From the NCBI RefSeq assembly GCF_026965535.1, contig NZ_CP114039.1, forward strand, positions 5,208,001-5,272,000: a stretch of DNA of 64,000 nt, written 5' to 3'. The notes beneath the pieces are model-generated. The model ran no database searches. It worked only from the letters and a program-made list of their open reading frames with translations, and was not told the DNA's origin. The position numbers were made by a program, and so were the translations under genes. This DNA is from Corallococcus sp. NCRR. GTDB taxonomy: Bacteria > Myxococcota > Myxococcia > Myxococcales > Myxococcaceae. Shown here one piece after another: positions 26,297-34,699 of the stretch (positions are counted from its first letter, which is position 1; each line of letters opens with the position of its first letter).

Positions 26297-28288
26297 ATGA
26301 GCGACACGGTGCGGTCCCCCGCGGGGCAGGAAGAGGCGCGGTATCGGGCATTGCAGGCGGTGGATCCGCGCGCGCCCGGCGCCCTGGAGACCTTCACCAC
26401 CGGCCTGCATGACGAGAGCTGGCGCGTGCGCCACGCGGCGGCGGAGGGGCTGCGCCACGTGCCGGATGCGCCGGGCGTCACCGCGCGGCTCATCTCCGTC
26501 CTGGGCGAGCGCGGCGAGACCGGCGCACGCAACGCGGCGGCCGAGGCGCTGGCCGGAATGGGGCCGATGGCGATAGGGCCACTGGTGCGCCTGCTGGAGC
26601 ACGAGGATCCGGAGCAGCGAAAGCTGGCGGCGGACATCCTGGGCCAGCTGGGCCGCCCGGAGGTGGAGGACGTGCTGCTGCGCGCGCTCTCCGACGACGA
26701 CCTCAACGTGCGCGTGTCCGCCGCGGAGGCGCTGGGCCGGATGGGCGGGGAGGCCGCGGCGCGGGCGCTGGAAGGTCTGCTGGACGCGCCCACGCCCCTC
26801 TTGCGCCTGGCCGCCCTGGAGGGGCTCGCGTCGCTCAAGCGCGCACCGCCGCTGGAGCGGGTGATGGCGTTGGTGGAGGACCCGGGAGTGCAGCGCAGCG
26901 CCCTGCGGCTGCTGGGCCTGTACGCGCCGGGCGTGGCCACGGAGCGCATCTGCCGGGCGCTGGCGTCGCCGGTGCGGTCGGTGCGCGAGGCGGCGCTCGT
27001 CGCGCTGGGAAAGCAGGCCGTGGGGCTGGGCCCGTACGAGCGGGGGGAGCTGGATGTCGTGGCGCGCTCGGTGCTGAGCGGCATCCCGGGCGTGGCGGCG
27101 CACGTGGCGCAGGCGCTGGACGGCGACGACGTCCGGGTGCGGGCCGGCGCGCTGGTGGCGGCCGGCGCCCTGGGCGAAGCGTCGCTCGCGGTGGCGGTGG
27201 CGGAGGTGGCGCGCGAGGACCGGCTGCTGCGCGAGGTGCTCTTCACGCTGGGCCAGTTGGGGCCGGAGGGCCGGCGTCTGCTGCTCGGGAGCATGGGCAC
27301 GCTGTCGTTGCCCGCGCGCACGGTGGCGGCGGAGGCGCTGGTGCTGCTGGTGGACTCGACGTCGGTGCCGGAGCTGTGCGCGCTGCTGGAGTGGGCGGAG
27401 GACGACCTGCGCTCGATAGTGGTGCGCGCGCTGGGGCGCACGCGCTCGCCGGAGGCCGTGGCGCCGCTGGTGGAGCTGCTCTCGGACCCCGTGCTCTCGG
27501 GCATGGCGGCGCGAGCGCTGGAGCAGCTGACCGTGGCCCACCCGCTGGAGGCGCTGGCCGCGCTGGAGGCGGCGGTGGAGCAGCGCACGACGCCCGCGGC
27601 GGTGGCGGTGCTGGGCCGGCTGGGTGGGGCGCGGGTGCTGCCCGTGCTGCGGCGCATCGCTCGGGATGAAGACCCTTCCTGGCGCGCGGCGGCGGTGGAG
27701 GCCGCGGCCCGTGCGGACGGCGAGGCGGGCCTGGAGCTGGCGCGCGGCGCGCTGGCGGACGAGTCCCCCAAGGTGCGCATCGCGGCGGTGCGCTCCCTGG
27801 GGCAGCAGGGTGGCAAGGAGACCGCGGCGTTCCTGGGGCTCGCGCTGAAGGACGAGGACCGCGGCGTGCGCGTGGCCGCGATAGAGGCCGTGGGCGCGGC
27901 GGGTGCGAAGGAGCGCTCGCCGGACCTGGAGGCGCTGGTGCGCCACGGCGACGGCGCGCTCGCGATGCTGGCGGTGCGCGCGCTGACGAAGCTGGGGACG
28001 GTGGGCGCGGGCGTGCTGTGGGACGCGCTCAGCCATCACGACGCGGAGGTGGTGAAGGCGGCGTTGGCGGCGCTGGGGTCGGCGGAGGCCTCGGCGGATG
28101 GGGCGGCGCTGGCGGTGTCGCTCCTGGGCCATCCCCGCTGGGACGTGCGGGTGGCCGCGGCGCGCGTGCTGGGCGGACTGGGGCGGCCAGAGTGCCTGCC
28201 CGCCCTCCAGCAGGCGATGGCGGTGGAGCAGGACGCGCTGGCCCGGGCGGCGCTGGCGGAAGCGGTCGTCCGGTTGTCGGGGCGGTGA
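26297..28288 (+). CDS. HEAT-repeat protein in chemosensory cluster
   Basis: A 663-residue protein made almost wholly of about 20 HEAT/PBS-lyase-like repeats of 30-32 residues, with recurring elements such as DVRVAAARVLGGLG and NVRVSAAEALGRMG. Such solenoids bind protein partners; no catalytic motif is visible. The GGAGGA site 6 bases before this ATG decides the start; an upstream in-frame extension of 26 codons is unconserved. It sits between cheW and cheR, so a scaffold or adaptor role in this signalling complex is inferred. The 159-base gap before it has no other gene. Confidence 0.85.
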   Translation: MSDTVRSPAGQEEARYRALQAVDPRAPGALETFTTGLHDESWRVRHAAAEGLRHVPDAPGVTARLISVLGERGETGARNAAAEALAGMGPMAIGPLVRLLEHEDPEQRKLAADILGQLGRPEVEDVLLRALSDDDLNVRVSAAEALGRMGGEAAARALEGLLDAPTPLLRLAALEGLASLKRAPPLERVMALVEDPGVQRSALRLLGLYAPGVATERICRALASPVRSVREAALVALGKQAVGLGPYERGELDVVARSVLSGIPGVAAHVAQALDGDDVRVRAGALVAAGALGEASLAVAVAEVAREDRLLREVLFTLGQLGPEGRRLLLGSMGTLSLPARTVAAEALVLLVDSTSVPELCALLEWAEDDLRSIVVRALGRTRSPEAVAPLVELLSDPVLSGMAARALEQLTVAHPLEALAALEAAVEQRTTPAAVAVLGRLGGARVLPVLRRIARDEDPSWRAAAVEAAARADGEAGLELARGALADESPKVRIAAVRSLGQQGGKETAAFLGLALKDEDRGVRVAAIEAVGAAGAKERSPDLEALVRHGDGALAMLAVRALTKLGTVGAGVLWDALSHHDAEVVKAALAALGSAEASADGAALAVSLLGHPRWDVRVAAARVLGGLGRPECLPALQQAMAVEQDALARAALAEAVVRLSGR

Positions 28289-28301
28289 GGGGAGGACTCG
28301 G

Positions 28302-29174
28302 ATGCCACGCTTCGACGAGGGCCGCCCGGAGATGACGCTGGAGGAGTTCCGGCTGCTGCGCGACCACGTCTACGCGCACTGCGGAATCCTCATCCACGAG
28401 AACATGAAGTTCGTGATGGAGCGCCGGCTGTGGCCCCGGCTGGAGGCGCTGGGCATCCAGGACTTCGGCTCCTACCACCGCTACCTGCGCTACGACGCCC
28501 AGCGCAGCGCGGAGCTGGAAGCGGCGGTGGAGTCCCTCACCACGCACGAGACGTACTTCTTCCGCGAACCCGCGCAGCTCAAGGCCTTCCGCGAGGAGCT
28601 GCTCCCCATCCTGGAGAAGCGCAACGCGCACACGCGGCGGCTGCGGCTGTGGTCGGCGGGGTGCTCCTCCGGTGAGGAGGCGTACACGCTGGCCATGCTG
28701 CTCAAGGAGAGCGGCCGCTTCGAGGACTGGGACGTGGAGGTATTGGGCACGGACCTGTCGCGCCGCGTGCTGACCGTGGCCCGCCGCGCCGAGTACGGCC
28801 CCAGCGCCCTGCGCGCGACGCCGCCGGACCTGCTGGAGCGCTACTTCATCCCCGTGGGCGTGAACCGCGTCCGCGTGCGCGACGACGTGAAGGCGTGGGT
28901 GAGCTTCGGGCACCACAACCTGTCGGACGTGGCGGGCAGCCAACTGGTGCCGCGCTCGGACGTCGTCTTCTGCCGCAACGTGATGATCTACTTCGACCTG
29001 GCCGCGCGCCGCCGCGTGCTGGGCGTCATCCGCGACCGGCTCTGTCCCGGGGGCTACCTGCTGCTGGGCCACGCGGAGAACCTGCTCAGCCTGGGCGCGG
29101 ACTTCGAGCTGGTGCACCTGAAGGGCGACCTCGTCTACCGCCGGCCCGAGTTTCCGGGCGGGGAGGGCCGCTGA
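28302..29174 (+). CDS. cheR: chemotaxis protein methyltransferase CheR
   Basis: A 290-residue CheR. The N-terminal helical domain (about 1-75) is followed by the SAM-binding domain with SLTTHETYFFREP, RLWSAGCSSGEEAYTLAM (motif I) and VVFCRNVMIYFD. It methylates receptor glutamates with SAM. The ATG with a GGGGAGG site was chosen. No tetratricopeptide tail is present. Its stop overlaps the cheB start. The receptor it modifies is not in the window. Confidence 0.93.
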   Translation: MPRFDEGRPEMTLEEFRLLRDHVYAHCGILIHENMKFVMERRLWPRLEALGIQDFGSYHRYLRYDAQRSAELEAAVESLTTHETYFFREPAQLKAFREELLPILEKRNAHTRRLRLWSAGCSSGEEAYTLAMLLKESGRFEDWDVEVLGTDLSRRVLTVARRAEYGPSALRATPPDLLERYFIPVGVNRVRVRDDVKAWVSFGHHNLSDVAGSQLVPRSDVVFCRNVMIYFDLAARRRVLGVIRDRLCPGGYLLLGHAENLLSLGADFELVHLKGDLVYRRPEFPGGEGR

Positions 29175-30217
29175 TGGCACGCCCGCTCACGGTGCTCGTC
29201 ATTGACGATTCGGCCACCAACCGCCGCACGCTCACCACGCTGCTGGAGTCCTCCCAGGAGGTGATGGTGCTGGACTGGGCCCAGGACGGCGAGGAGGGGC
29301 TCAAGAAGGTCCTGGACCTGAAGCCCGACGTGGTGACGCTGGACCTGGAGATGCCCCGGCTGGGTGGCCACACCTTCCTGCGGCTGCTCATGCGCGCGGC
29401 GCCCACGCCCGTCATCGTCATCTCCAGCTACGCGCACAGCTCGGACGTGGGCAAGGCGCTGGAGCTGGGCGCGTTCGACTTCATCGCCAAGCCGCCCCAG
29501 GGCACGCCCGCGGCGCTGGAGCACCTGCGGCGCGAGCTGCTCGACAAGGTGCTCGCGGCGCGCCACGCGAAGTCCGGGGGCCGCCAGGGGGCCTCGCCGC
29601 GCCCCGCCCTGCTGACGGGGGAGGTGCCGCAGGTCATCGCCGTGGGCGCGTCCACGGGCGGGCCTCCCGCGGTGCAGCGGCTGCTGGAGGGGCTGGCCGT
29701 CGAGCCGACCGTCAGCGTGCTGGTGGGCCAGCACATGCCCTCGCAGTTCACCAAGGCCTTCGCGGAGCGGTTGGATCGCATCGGCCCCTTCACGGTGACG
29801 GAGGCGTGCGAGGGCGAAGTGGTGAAGCCGGGCCACGTCTACATCGCGCCGGGAGGCCGCCACCTGGTGCTGTCGGACCGCACCGGGCGCCTGGAGCTGC
29901 GCACGCCGTCGCCGGTGCCCACGGACAAGTACGCACCGTCGGTGGACCGGCTCTTCGAGAGCGCGGCGGAGGTGCTGGGCGCGCGCGCGGTGGCGGTGGT
30001 GCTGACGGGGATGGGCGCGGACGGGGCGCAGGGCGTGCGCGCGGTCCGCCGCGAGGGCGGCGAGACGTGGGCCGAGTCCGAGGACACGGCGGTGGTGTAC
30101 GGCATGCCCAAGGAGGCCATCGCCACGGGCGCGGTGAGCCGGGTGCTGGCCCTGGACGCCATCGGGACGGAGCTGGCCGCGCTGGTGCGCCGCCGCAGGC
30201 AGTCCGGCGGGCATTGA
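29174..30217 (+). CDS. cheB: chemotaxis methylesterase CheB
   Basis: A 347-residue CheB with an N-terminal receiver (phospho-acceptor Asp in TLDLEMPRLGG) and a C-terminal methylesterase domain. The catalytic triad residues lie in GASTGGPPA (Ser), GQHMPSQF (His) and TGMGADGAQG (Asp). It reverses CheR methylation or deamidates receptors when phosphorylated by CheA. Start overlaps the cheR stop (TGATG). Confidence 0.94.
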   Translation: MARPLTVLVIDDSATNRRTLTTLLESSQEVMVLDWAQDGEEGLKKVLDLKPDVVTLDLEMPRLGGHTFLRLLMRAAPTPVIVISSYAHSSDVGKALELGAFDFIAKPPQGTPAALEHLRRELLDKVLAARHAKSGGRQGASPRPALLTGEVPQVIAVGASTGGPPAVQRLLEGLAVEPTVSVLVGQHMPSQFTKAFAERLDRIGPFTVTEACEGEVVKPGHVYIAPGGRHLVLSDRTGRLELRTPSPVPTDKYAPSVDRLFESAAEVLGARAVAVVLTGMGADGAQGVRAVRREGGETWAESEDTAVVYGMPKEAIATGAVSRVLALDAIGTELAALVRRRRQSGGH

Positions 30218-30286
30218 ATCGGTGGCTGCATGACAGCCGCCGCACAATCCCGGGCCGGCCGGCGCGCGGGTGCTAGGCTGGTGTCC

Positions 30287-30670
30287 ATGTCGCAGCAGAT
30301 CCGCGCACTGGTGGTGGATGACTCGCAGGCCATGCGCCGCAGCATCATGTACGCGCTCCAGCGCCTGGCCGACGTGGTCTGCATCGAGGCACAGGACGGC
30401 GTGGAGGGGCTCAAGAAGCTCTCCACGCAGGGCCGCTTCGACCTGGTGATGACGGACATCAACATGCCGTTGATGGACGGGCTGAAGCTCATCCACCACA
30501 TCCGCCAGACGGAAGAGCACCGGGCGGTGCCCATCGTCGTGGTGACGACGGAGGGCGCGGCGGCGGACCGGGAGCGGGCCATGGCTCTGGGAGCCACGGC
30601 CTACCTGGTGAAGCCCGTGCAGGCCCGCGTGGTGCTGGACACCGTGAAGGAACTGCTGAAGCTCGGCTGA
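30287..30670 (+). CDS. cheY: CheY-like response regulator (second)
   Basis: A 127-residue receiver domain with acidic residues in VVDDSQ, phospho-acceptor in MTDINMPLMDG and Lys in LVKPVQ. The inner ATG (MSQQIRAL) was chosen because the upstream 19 codons are not receiver-like. It closes the chemosensory cluster. Together with the first CheY it offers two competing phosphate acceptors, which in other systems allows one to serve as a sink (inference). Confidence 0.87.
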   Translation: MSQQIRALVVDDSQAMRRSIMYALQRLADVVCIEAQDGVEGLKKLSTQGRFDLVMTDINMPLMDGLKLIHHIRQTEEHRAVPIVVVTTEGAAADRERAMALGATAYLVKPVQARVVLDTVKELLKLG

Positions 30671-30697
30671 GCTTCGACAGGAATTCCAAGGGCACGC

Positions 30698-31471
30698 ATG
30701 GAACCGGCGCTGGACGTCGAGGGGCTGGAGAAGACGTACGGCGCGGTGCGGGCGGTGCGAGGCCTGTCCTTCCAGGTGGCCCCGGGCGAGGTGCTGGGCC
30801 TGGTGGGGCCCAACGGCGCGGGCAAGACGTCCACGCTGCGGTGTCTGGCCGGCATCCTCCCGGCCTCCGAGGGGCGCGTACGGGTGGCGGGCTTCGACGT
30901 GGCCCGGGCGCCGGTGGAGGCGAAGCGCCAGCTGGCCTTCCTCCCGGACGAGCCGCGCTTCTTCGAGTACCTCACCGTCTGGGAGCACCTGAACTTCACC
31001 GCGCGCCTCTACGGCGTGGAGGACTGGGAGGAGCGGGGCCGCGCGCTCCTGGAGGAGATGGAGCTGACGGGCCGGGAGAAGTCGCTGCCGGGCGAGCTGT
31101 CGCGGGGCATGAAGCAGAAGCTGTCCATCGCGTGTGGCTTCCTGCACCAGCCCCGGCTCATCCTCCTGGATGAACCGCTGACGGGGTTGGACCCGCTGGG
31201 CATCCGCCGCATGAAGGCCTCGCTGCGCCGCCGCGCGGAGGAGGGCACGGCGCTGGTGCTGTCGTCGCACCTGCTCCCGCTGGTGGAGGAGCTGTGCCAC
31301 CGGCTGCTCGTCATCGCCGGAGGGCGCGCGGTGGCGCTGGGCTCGCTGCCGGAGATCCGCGAGCAGATGGCGGGCGGAGCCGGGGACGGCGCGTCGCTGG
31401 AGGAGCTGTTCGTGCGCATCACCAGCGCGGCGTCGGAGGAGGCGCGGGCGCGGGGGACCGAACCGGCGTGA
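30698..31471 (+). CDS. ABC transporter ATP-binding protein
   Basis: A 257-residue ATPase with Walker A GPNGAGKTST, signature LSRGMKQKLSIA (the usual LSGGQ reads LSRGM), Walker B LILLDEPLTGLD and a switch His in LSSHLLP. The arrangement is that of drug/antibiotic-type or gliding-type exporters of the ABC-2 group. Its stop overlaps the GTG of the permease gene. Substrate unknown. Confidence 0.9.
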   Translation: MEPALDVEGLEKTYGAVRAVRGLSFQVAPGEVLGLVGPNGAGKTSTLRCLAGILPASEGRVRVAGFDVARAPVEAKRQLAFLPDEPRFFEYLTVWEHLNFTARLYGVEDWEERGRALLEEMELTGREKSLPGELSRGMKQKLSIACGFLHQPRLILLDEPLTGLDPLGIRRMKASLRRRAEEGTALVLSSHLLPLVEELCHRLLVIAGGRAVALGSLPEIREQMAGGAGDGASLEELFVRITSAASEEARARGTEPA

Positions 31472-33177
31472 GCTTCCCGAGCGCGGTGGCGTTCCTCTGG
31501 GTGAGGACGTGGCGCAACCGGGTGGTGCGCCAGGTGCAGCGGCTGAAGCGTCCGCGCTACCTCCTGGGCGCGCTGGTGGGGCTCGCGTACCTGTACTCGC
31601 TGGTGGGGCGCAGCGTCTTCGTGCAGGGCACGGGCCGCGCGGTGTCACCCAACGCGAGGCTGTTCGCGGAGTTCTCGCTGGAGGTCTCCGTGCTGGGCAC
31701 GCTGGTGACGGCGTGGGTGCTGGGCGCGGACCGGCCCGCGCTGACCTTCACGCAGACGGAGGTGCAGACCTTCTTCGCCGCGCCCGTCACGCGCAAGGCG
31801 CTCCTGCACTACAAGCTGCTGCGAGGCCTCTTGAGCGCGATGCTCGCGGCGCTGGCGGCGACAATCTTCGTGGGGCGCTTCACCAGTCCCCGCCCGGTGC
31901 TCTTCTTCCTGGGCGCGGCGCTGGCCATGGGGACGCTCTACCTGCACGGCACGGCGGCGTCCTTCGTGCGCGCGTGGCTCGTGTCGCAAGGCCGCTGGGG
32001 CAGCGCGGTGCGGTGGGCCATCGTGGCGGTGGTCCTCGTGGCGGGGATGGGCACGCTGCTGTCCACGCTGCGTGACCACCCGCTGCCGGAGAACCTCTCC
32101 CGCCCCTTCGCCGTGCGCGAGTGGTTGCGCGATGTGCTCGACGCCCCCGGACCCCGAGCGGTGCTGTGGCCGGGCCGGGCGCTGGTGGCCCCCGCCATGG
32201 CGCGAAGCTGGGAGGGCTTCCTGCGCTACCTGCCGGCGTCGCTGGCGCTGCTGGTGGCGCACTACGCCTGGGTGCTCGCGGTGGAGGTGCCCTTCGAGGA
32301 CACGGCGGTGGCCGGGGCGGAGGCGCGGACGCGGCGGCGGGAGCAGCGGGCCGCGCGCTCGGGCTCCATCCGTGTCGGCAAGGTGCCCTTCGTGCTGAAG
32401 GCCCGGGGGCGTCCGGAGGTCGCGCTGCTGTGGAAGAACCTCATCGCGCGCAGGCGCATGGGCAGCGGGCTGGTGATGCTCTTGGCCTTCGGGGTGCTGG
32501 GCGCCGTGTTCGCGCTGGTGATGGGGGACACGCGGCTGTTCTCCAACAGCCGTGAGTTCCTGGGGCCCATGGCCCTGATGGTCGCGCTGGCCATGGCCGT
32601 GATTGGCCCGAGCGCGTTCCGCACCGACCTGCGCATGGACCTGCCGAAGCTGGAGCTCCTGCGCGCGCTGCCGCTCACGGGGCGGCAGGTGGTGGGCGCG
32701 GAGCTGGCTGCGTCCGCGCTGACGTTGGGTGTGGCGCAGTGGGTGATGCTGCTCGTGGCGCTGGTGCTGGGCGTGGGCGCGGACGACGTGACGCTCGCGC
32801 CGTGGTCCACGCCGGTGGTGCTGGGGCTCCTGCCGGTGCTGCCGGCGCTGGGCCTGGCGGGGCTGTTCGTGCAGAACGCGGCGGTGGTGCTCCTGCCCGC
32901 GTGGATTCCCGCGGACTCCGAGCGGGCGCGTGGCGTGGAGGCGCTGGGCCAGCGGCTGCTCACGCTGGTGGGCACGCTGGTGGTGACGTTCCTGGGACTG
33001 TTGCCGGCCGCCGTGGTGGCCCTCCTCGTGGGCTATCCGTTGTTCACTGTCATGGGGCGCTGGGCGGTTCCGCTCGCGGGACTGGCGGCGGCGGGAGCAC
33101 TCTTCGCGGAGGTGGCGCTGGGCGTCGCCGTCCTGGGCCGCGCCTTCGAGCGGCTGGACGTGTCGGAAGAGACGTAG
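31468..33177 (+). CDS. ABC exporter permease
   Basis: A 569-residue membrane protein with about ten to twelve hydrophobic segments, in two groups separated by a basic cytoplasmic loop (near residues 285-310, GAEARTRRREQRAARSG). It resembles the large putative ABC-exporter permeases encoded beside single ATPases, in which one chain has both membrane halves. GTG start overlaps the ATPase stop by 4 bp. No substrate clue. It is the last GC-rich gene before the AT-rich patch. Confidence 0.78.
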   Translation: MSFPSAVAFLWVRTWRNRVVRQVQRLKRPRYLLGALVGLAYLYSLVGRSVFVQGTGRAVSPNARLFAEFSLEVSVLGTLVTAWVLGADRPALTFTQTEVQTFFAAPVTRKALLHYKLLRGLLSAMLAALAATIFVGRFTSPRPVLFFLGAALAMGTLYLHGTAASFVRAWLVSQGRWGSAVRWAIVAVVLVAGMGTLLSTLRDHPLPENLSRPFAVREWLRDVLDAPGPRAVLWPGRALVAPAMARSWEGFLRYLPASLALLVAHYAWVLAVEVPFEDTAVAGAEARTRRREQRAARSGSIRVGKVPFVLKARGRPEVALLWKNLIARRRMGSGLVMLLAFGVLGAVFALVMGDTRLFSNSREFLGPMALMVALAMAVIGPSAFRTDLRMDLPKLELLRALPLTGRQVVGAELAASALTLGVAQWVMLLVALVLGVGADDVTLAPWSTPVVLGLLPVLPALGLAGLFVQNAAVVLLPAWIPADSERARGVEALGQRLLTLVGTLVVTFLGLLPAAVVALLVGYPLFTVMGRWAVPLAGLAAAGALFAEVALGVAVLGRAFERLDVSEET

Positions 33178-33192
33178 TCGTTACGCGCAAAA

Positions 33193-34500
33193 TTAGGCTG
33201 GAGAAAGTGCACTTCCTCGCCGAGGAACAAACAGGCGCTCGTACTGCTTGGTGGCGAACTCATCTGTCATGCCTGAAACGTAGTCGCAGATGACCCTCAT
33301 CGCCTCTTTGCCCGTCCGAGTCTTGTGCTCTATGCGAAATGTCTCAGGCAGTAGCTTTTCGGGGGCGGCAGCGATCGCCTTGAAGAGTTCAAGGACCAAA
33401 TGGCCCCCTCGGTATTCCAGGGTTTGTACCGTGTGTGTGTTGATTACTCTCTCGAACTCTACGTCCTTGAGCTTGCTCAAGAGGGCGTCGGCTTCGTTTG
33501 TGAGTCGAGCATTGTATTTGAGTAAAGGGGTTTCGAACTCATCCTGCTGAGCCCATCTCGACGCCTGGATGAAAGCATTGACGAGGGCGCCAGTTGCTTG
33601 CTTTCTGATGTGATGGCTCTTCGAGAATATCTTGTGAAGGGACTTGTTGACTTCGAACTTTGTTGCCCATGCGCTGTCTGGGTCCCAAGCAATGTTCTCG
33701 ATATCTGCCTGCTCTATGAGTCCGAGCGCTGCCGCGTCCTCAAGATCGTGAACGCCGAACGCAATGTCATCGGCCAGAGTCATGATTGAGGTGTCGAGCG
33801 ACTGCCACTTAGGCTTGCCATGCTTGTTCTTGGTGGCAAGGGCTTTGGGTTCTGTAAAACGAGATTTCTCGGTAGATGGAAGAGGTTCTAGGATGAAGTC
33901 GACGACGTCTTTGTCATCGTCAAGGTAGCACTTGGGTGGCTTCCAGTCATTCCAGCGGATCTCGAATCTGTCGTTGGGTATTTTTGTTGTTTCAGTGTTT
34001 TGAATTTGTGAATAGGAGGTTGGGTATTTAAGGACGCCGAGAAGCGTCCGGCGTGTTGGGTTTAAGCCATAGCTTTCCGTATGGGCTTCGAGCTTTGCCA
34101 GGAGACGCAAAGTTTGCCCATTCCCCTCAAAGCCGCCGTGTTGCAGCATGGCGAGGTTGAGCGCAGTCTCACCAGTATGTCCGAATGGTGGGTGTCCAAG
34201 ATCGTGCGCAAGGCAAATTGCTTCTAACAAGTGCGTTGGGGGTAGGTGGCGCTTAAGATCAGGCTCTTGGCGACCGAGTACATATAGGAGCCCTCTGCTG
34301 ATCTGCGCTGCTTCCATTGAGTGAGTTAGCCGGGTTCGATGAAAATCCCCTTCACCAATGCCCAGGACTTGGGTCTTTGCCTGGAGTCTTCGAAAGGCGG
34401 CCGAATGAATGATTCGTGACCGATCTCGCTCGTACCCATCGCGCCTATCTTCACTTCGAGGGCTTTCCGGAAGACGTCGTTGCTCCCATGGTGAATCCAT
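33193..34500 (-). CDS. dGTPase-family dNTP triphosphohydrolase
   Basis: A 435-residue HD-domain protein of the Dgt family, which splits dNTPs to deoxynucleosides and triphosphate. DRSRIIHSAAFRRLQAKTQV is the family N-terminal motif; metal ligands are His60 (RLTHSME), His99-Asp100 (CLAHDLGHPPFGH) and a later Asp in LADDIA. The ATG with AAGGTGGG just upstream was chosen over one five codons earlier. Codon use is far more A/T-rich than any neighbour, and the gene is convergent with the ABC permease, so it looks acquired. Housekeeping nucleotide control or anti-phage dNTP depletion are both possible. Confidence 0.88.
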   Translation of the reverse strand: MDSPWEQRRLPESPRSEDRRDGYERDRSRIIHSAAFRRLQAKTQVLGIGEGDFHRTRLTHSMEAAQISRGLLYVLGRQEPDLKRHLPPTHLLEAICLAHDLGHPPFGHTGETALNLAMLQHGGFEGNGQTLRLLAKLEAHTESYGLNPTRRTLLGVLKYPTSYSQIQNTETTKIPNDRFEIRWNDWKPPKCYLDDDKDVVDFILEPLPSTEKSRFTEPKALATKNKHGKPKWQSLDTSIMTLADDIAFGVHDLEDAAALGLIEQADIENIAWDPDSAWATKFEVNKSLHKIFSKSHHIRKQATGALVNAFIQASRWAQQDEFETPLLKYNARLTNEADALLSKLKDVEFERVINTHTVQTLEYRGGHLVLELFKAIAAAPEKLLPETFRIEHKTRTGKEAMRVICDYVSGMTDEFATKQYERLFVPRRGSALSPA

Positions 34501-34699
34501 AAACCCACCTTGCATAGAGTAGACCTCAGTAGATTAGTTGGCTTGTTGAACGCAGGAAAGCAGTGCCCTGCCAAGATCTGAACGTCGAGACTGAATGAGG
34601 TCTGGATTGACCTTGTGAGTCTTCGGAAGATCATGTGCTTGATGTGCTTGATGGGCGATGCCTGCCCTTGTTTCGTCGATAACGTAAGGGGATTTCAGT
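34501..34699. other. AT-richer intergenic part of the dGTPase patch
   Basis: About 200 bases between divergent genes with base composition like the dGTPase gene, not the chromosome. It contains a tandem TGTGCTTGA pair (near 34634-34651) but no convincing gene, tRNA, inverted repeat or integrase remnant. The GC-rich chromosome resumes at the ATG at 34700. Confidence 0.5.

Noticed and set aside
25574-28132. An 850-codon minus-strand open frame opposite cheW and the HEAT-repeat gene
   Set aside because: Composition (Arg/His/Gln-rich) and lack of a domain mark it as a shadow of the repetitive HEAT gene.
34634-34651. Tandem TGTGCTTGA repeat
   Set aside because: Only two 9-bp copies; too little for a repeat array or a recognisable regulatory site.
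33172-34690. Possible flanking repeats of the AT-rich island (ACGTAGTCG copies; CGTTAC/GTAACG-like pieces)
   Set aside because: The matches are short, one lies inside the dGTPase coding sequence, and they are not placed symmetrically, so no attachment site or transposon end can be claimed.
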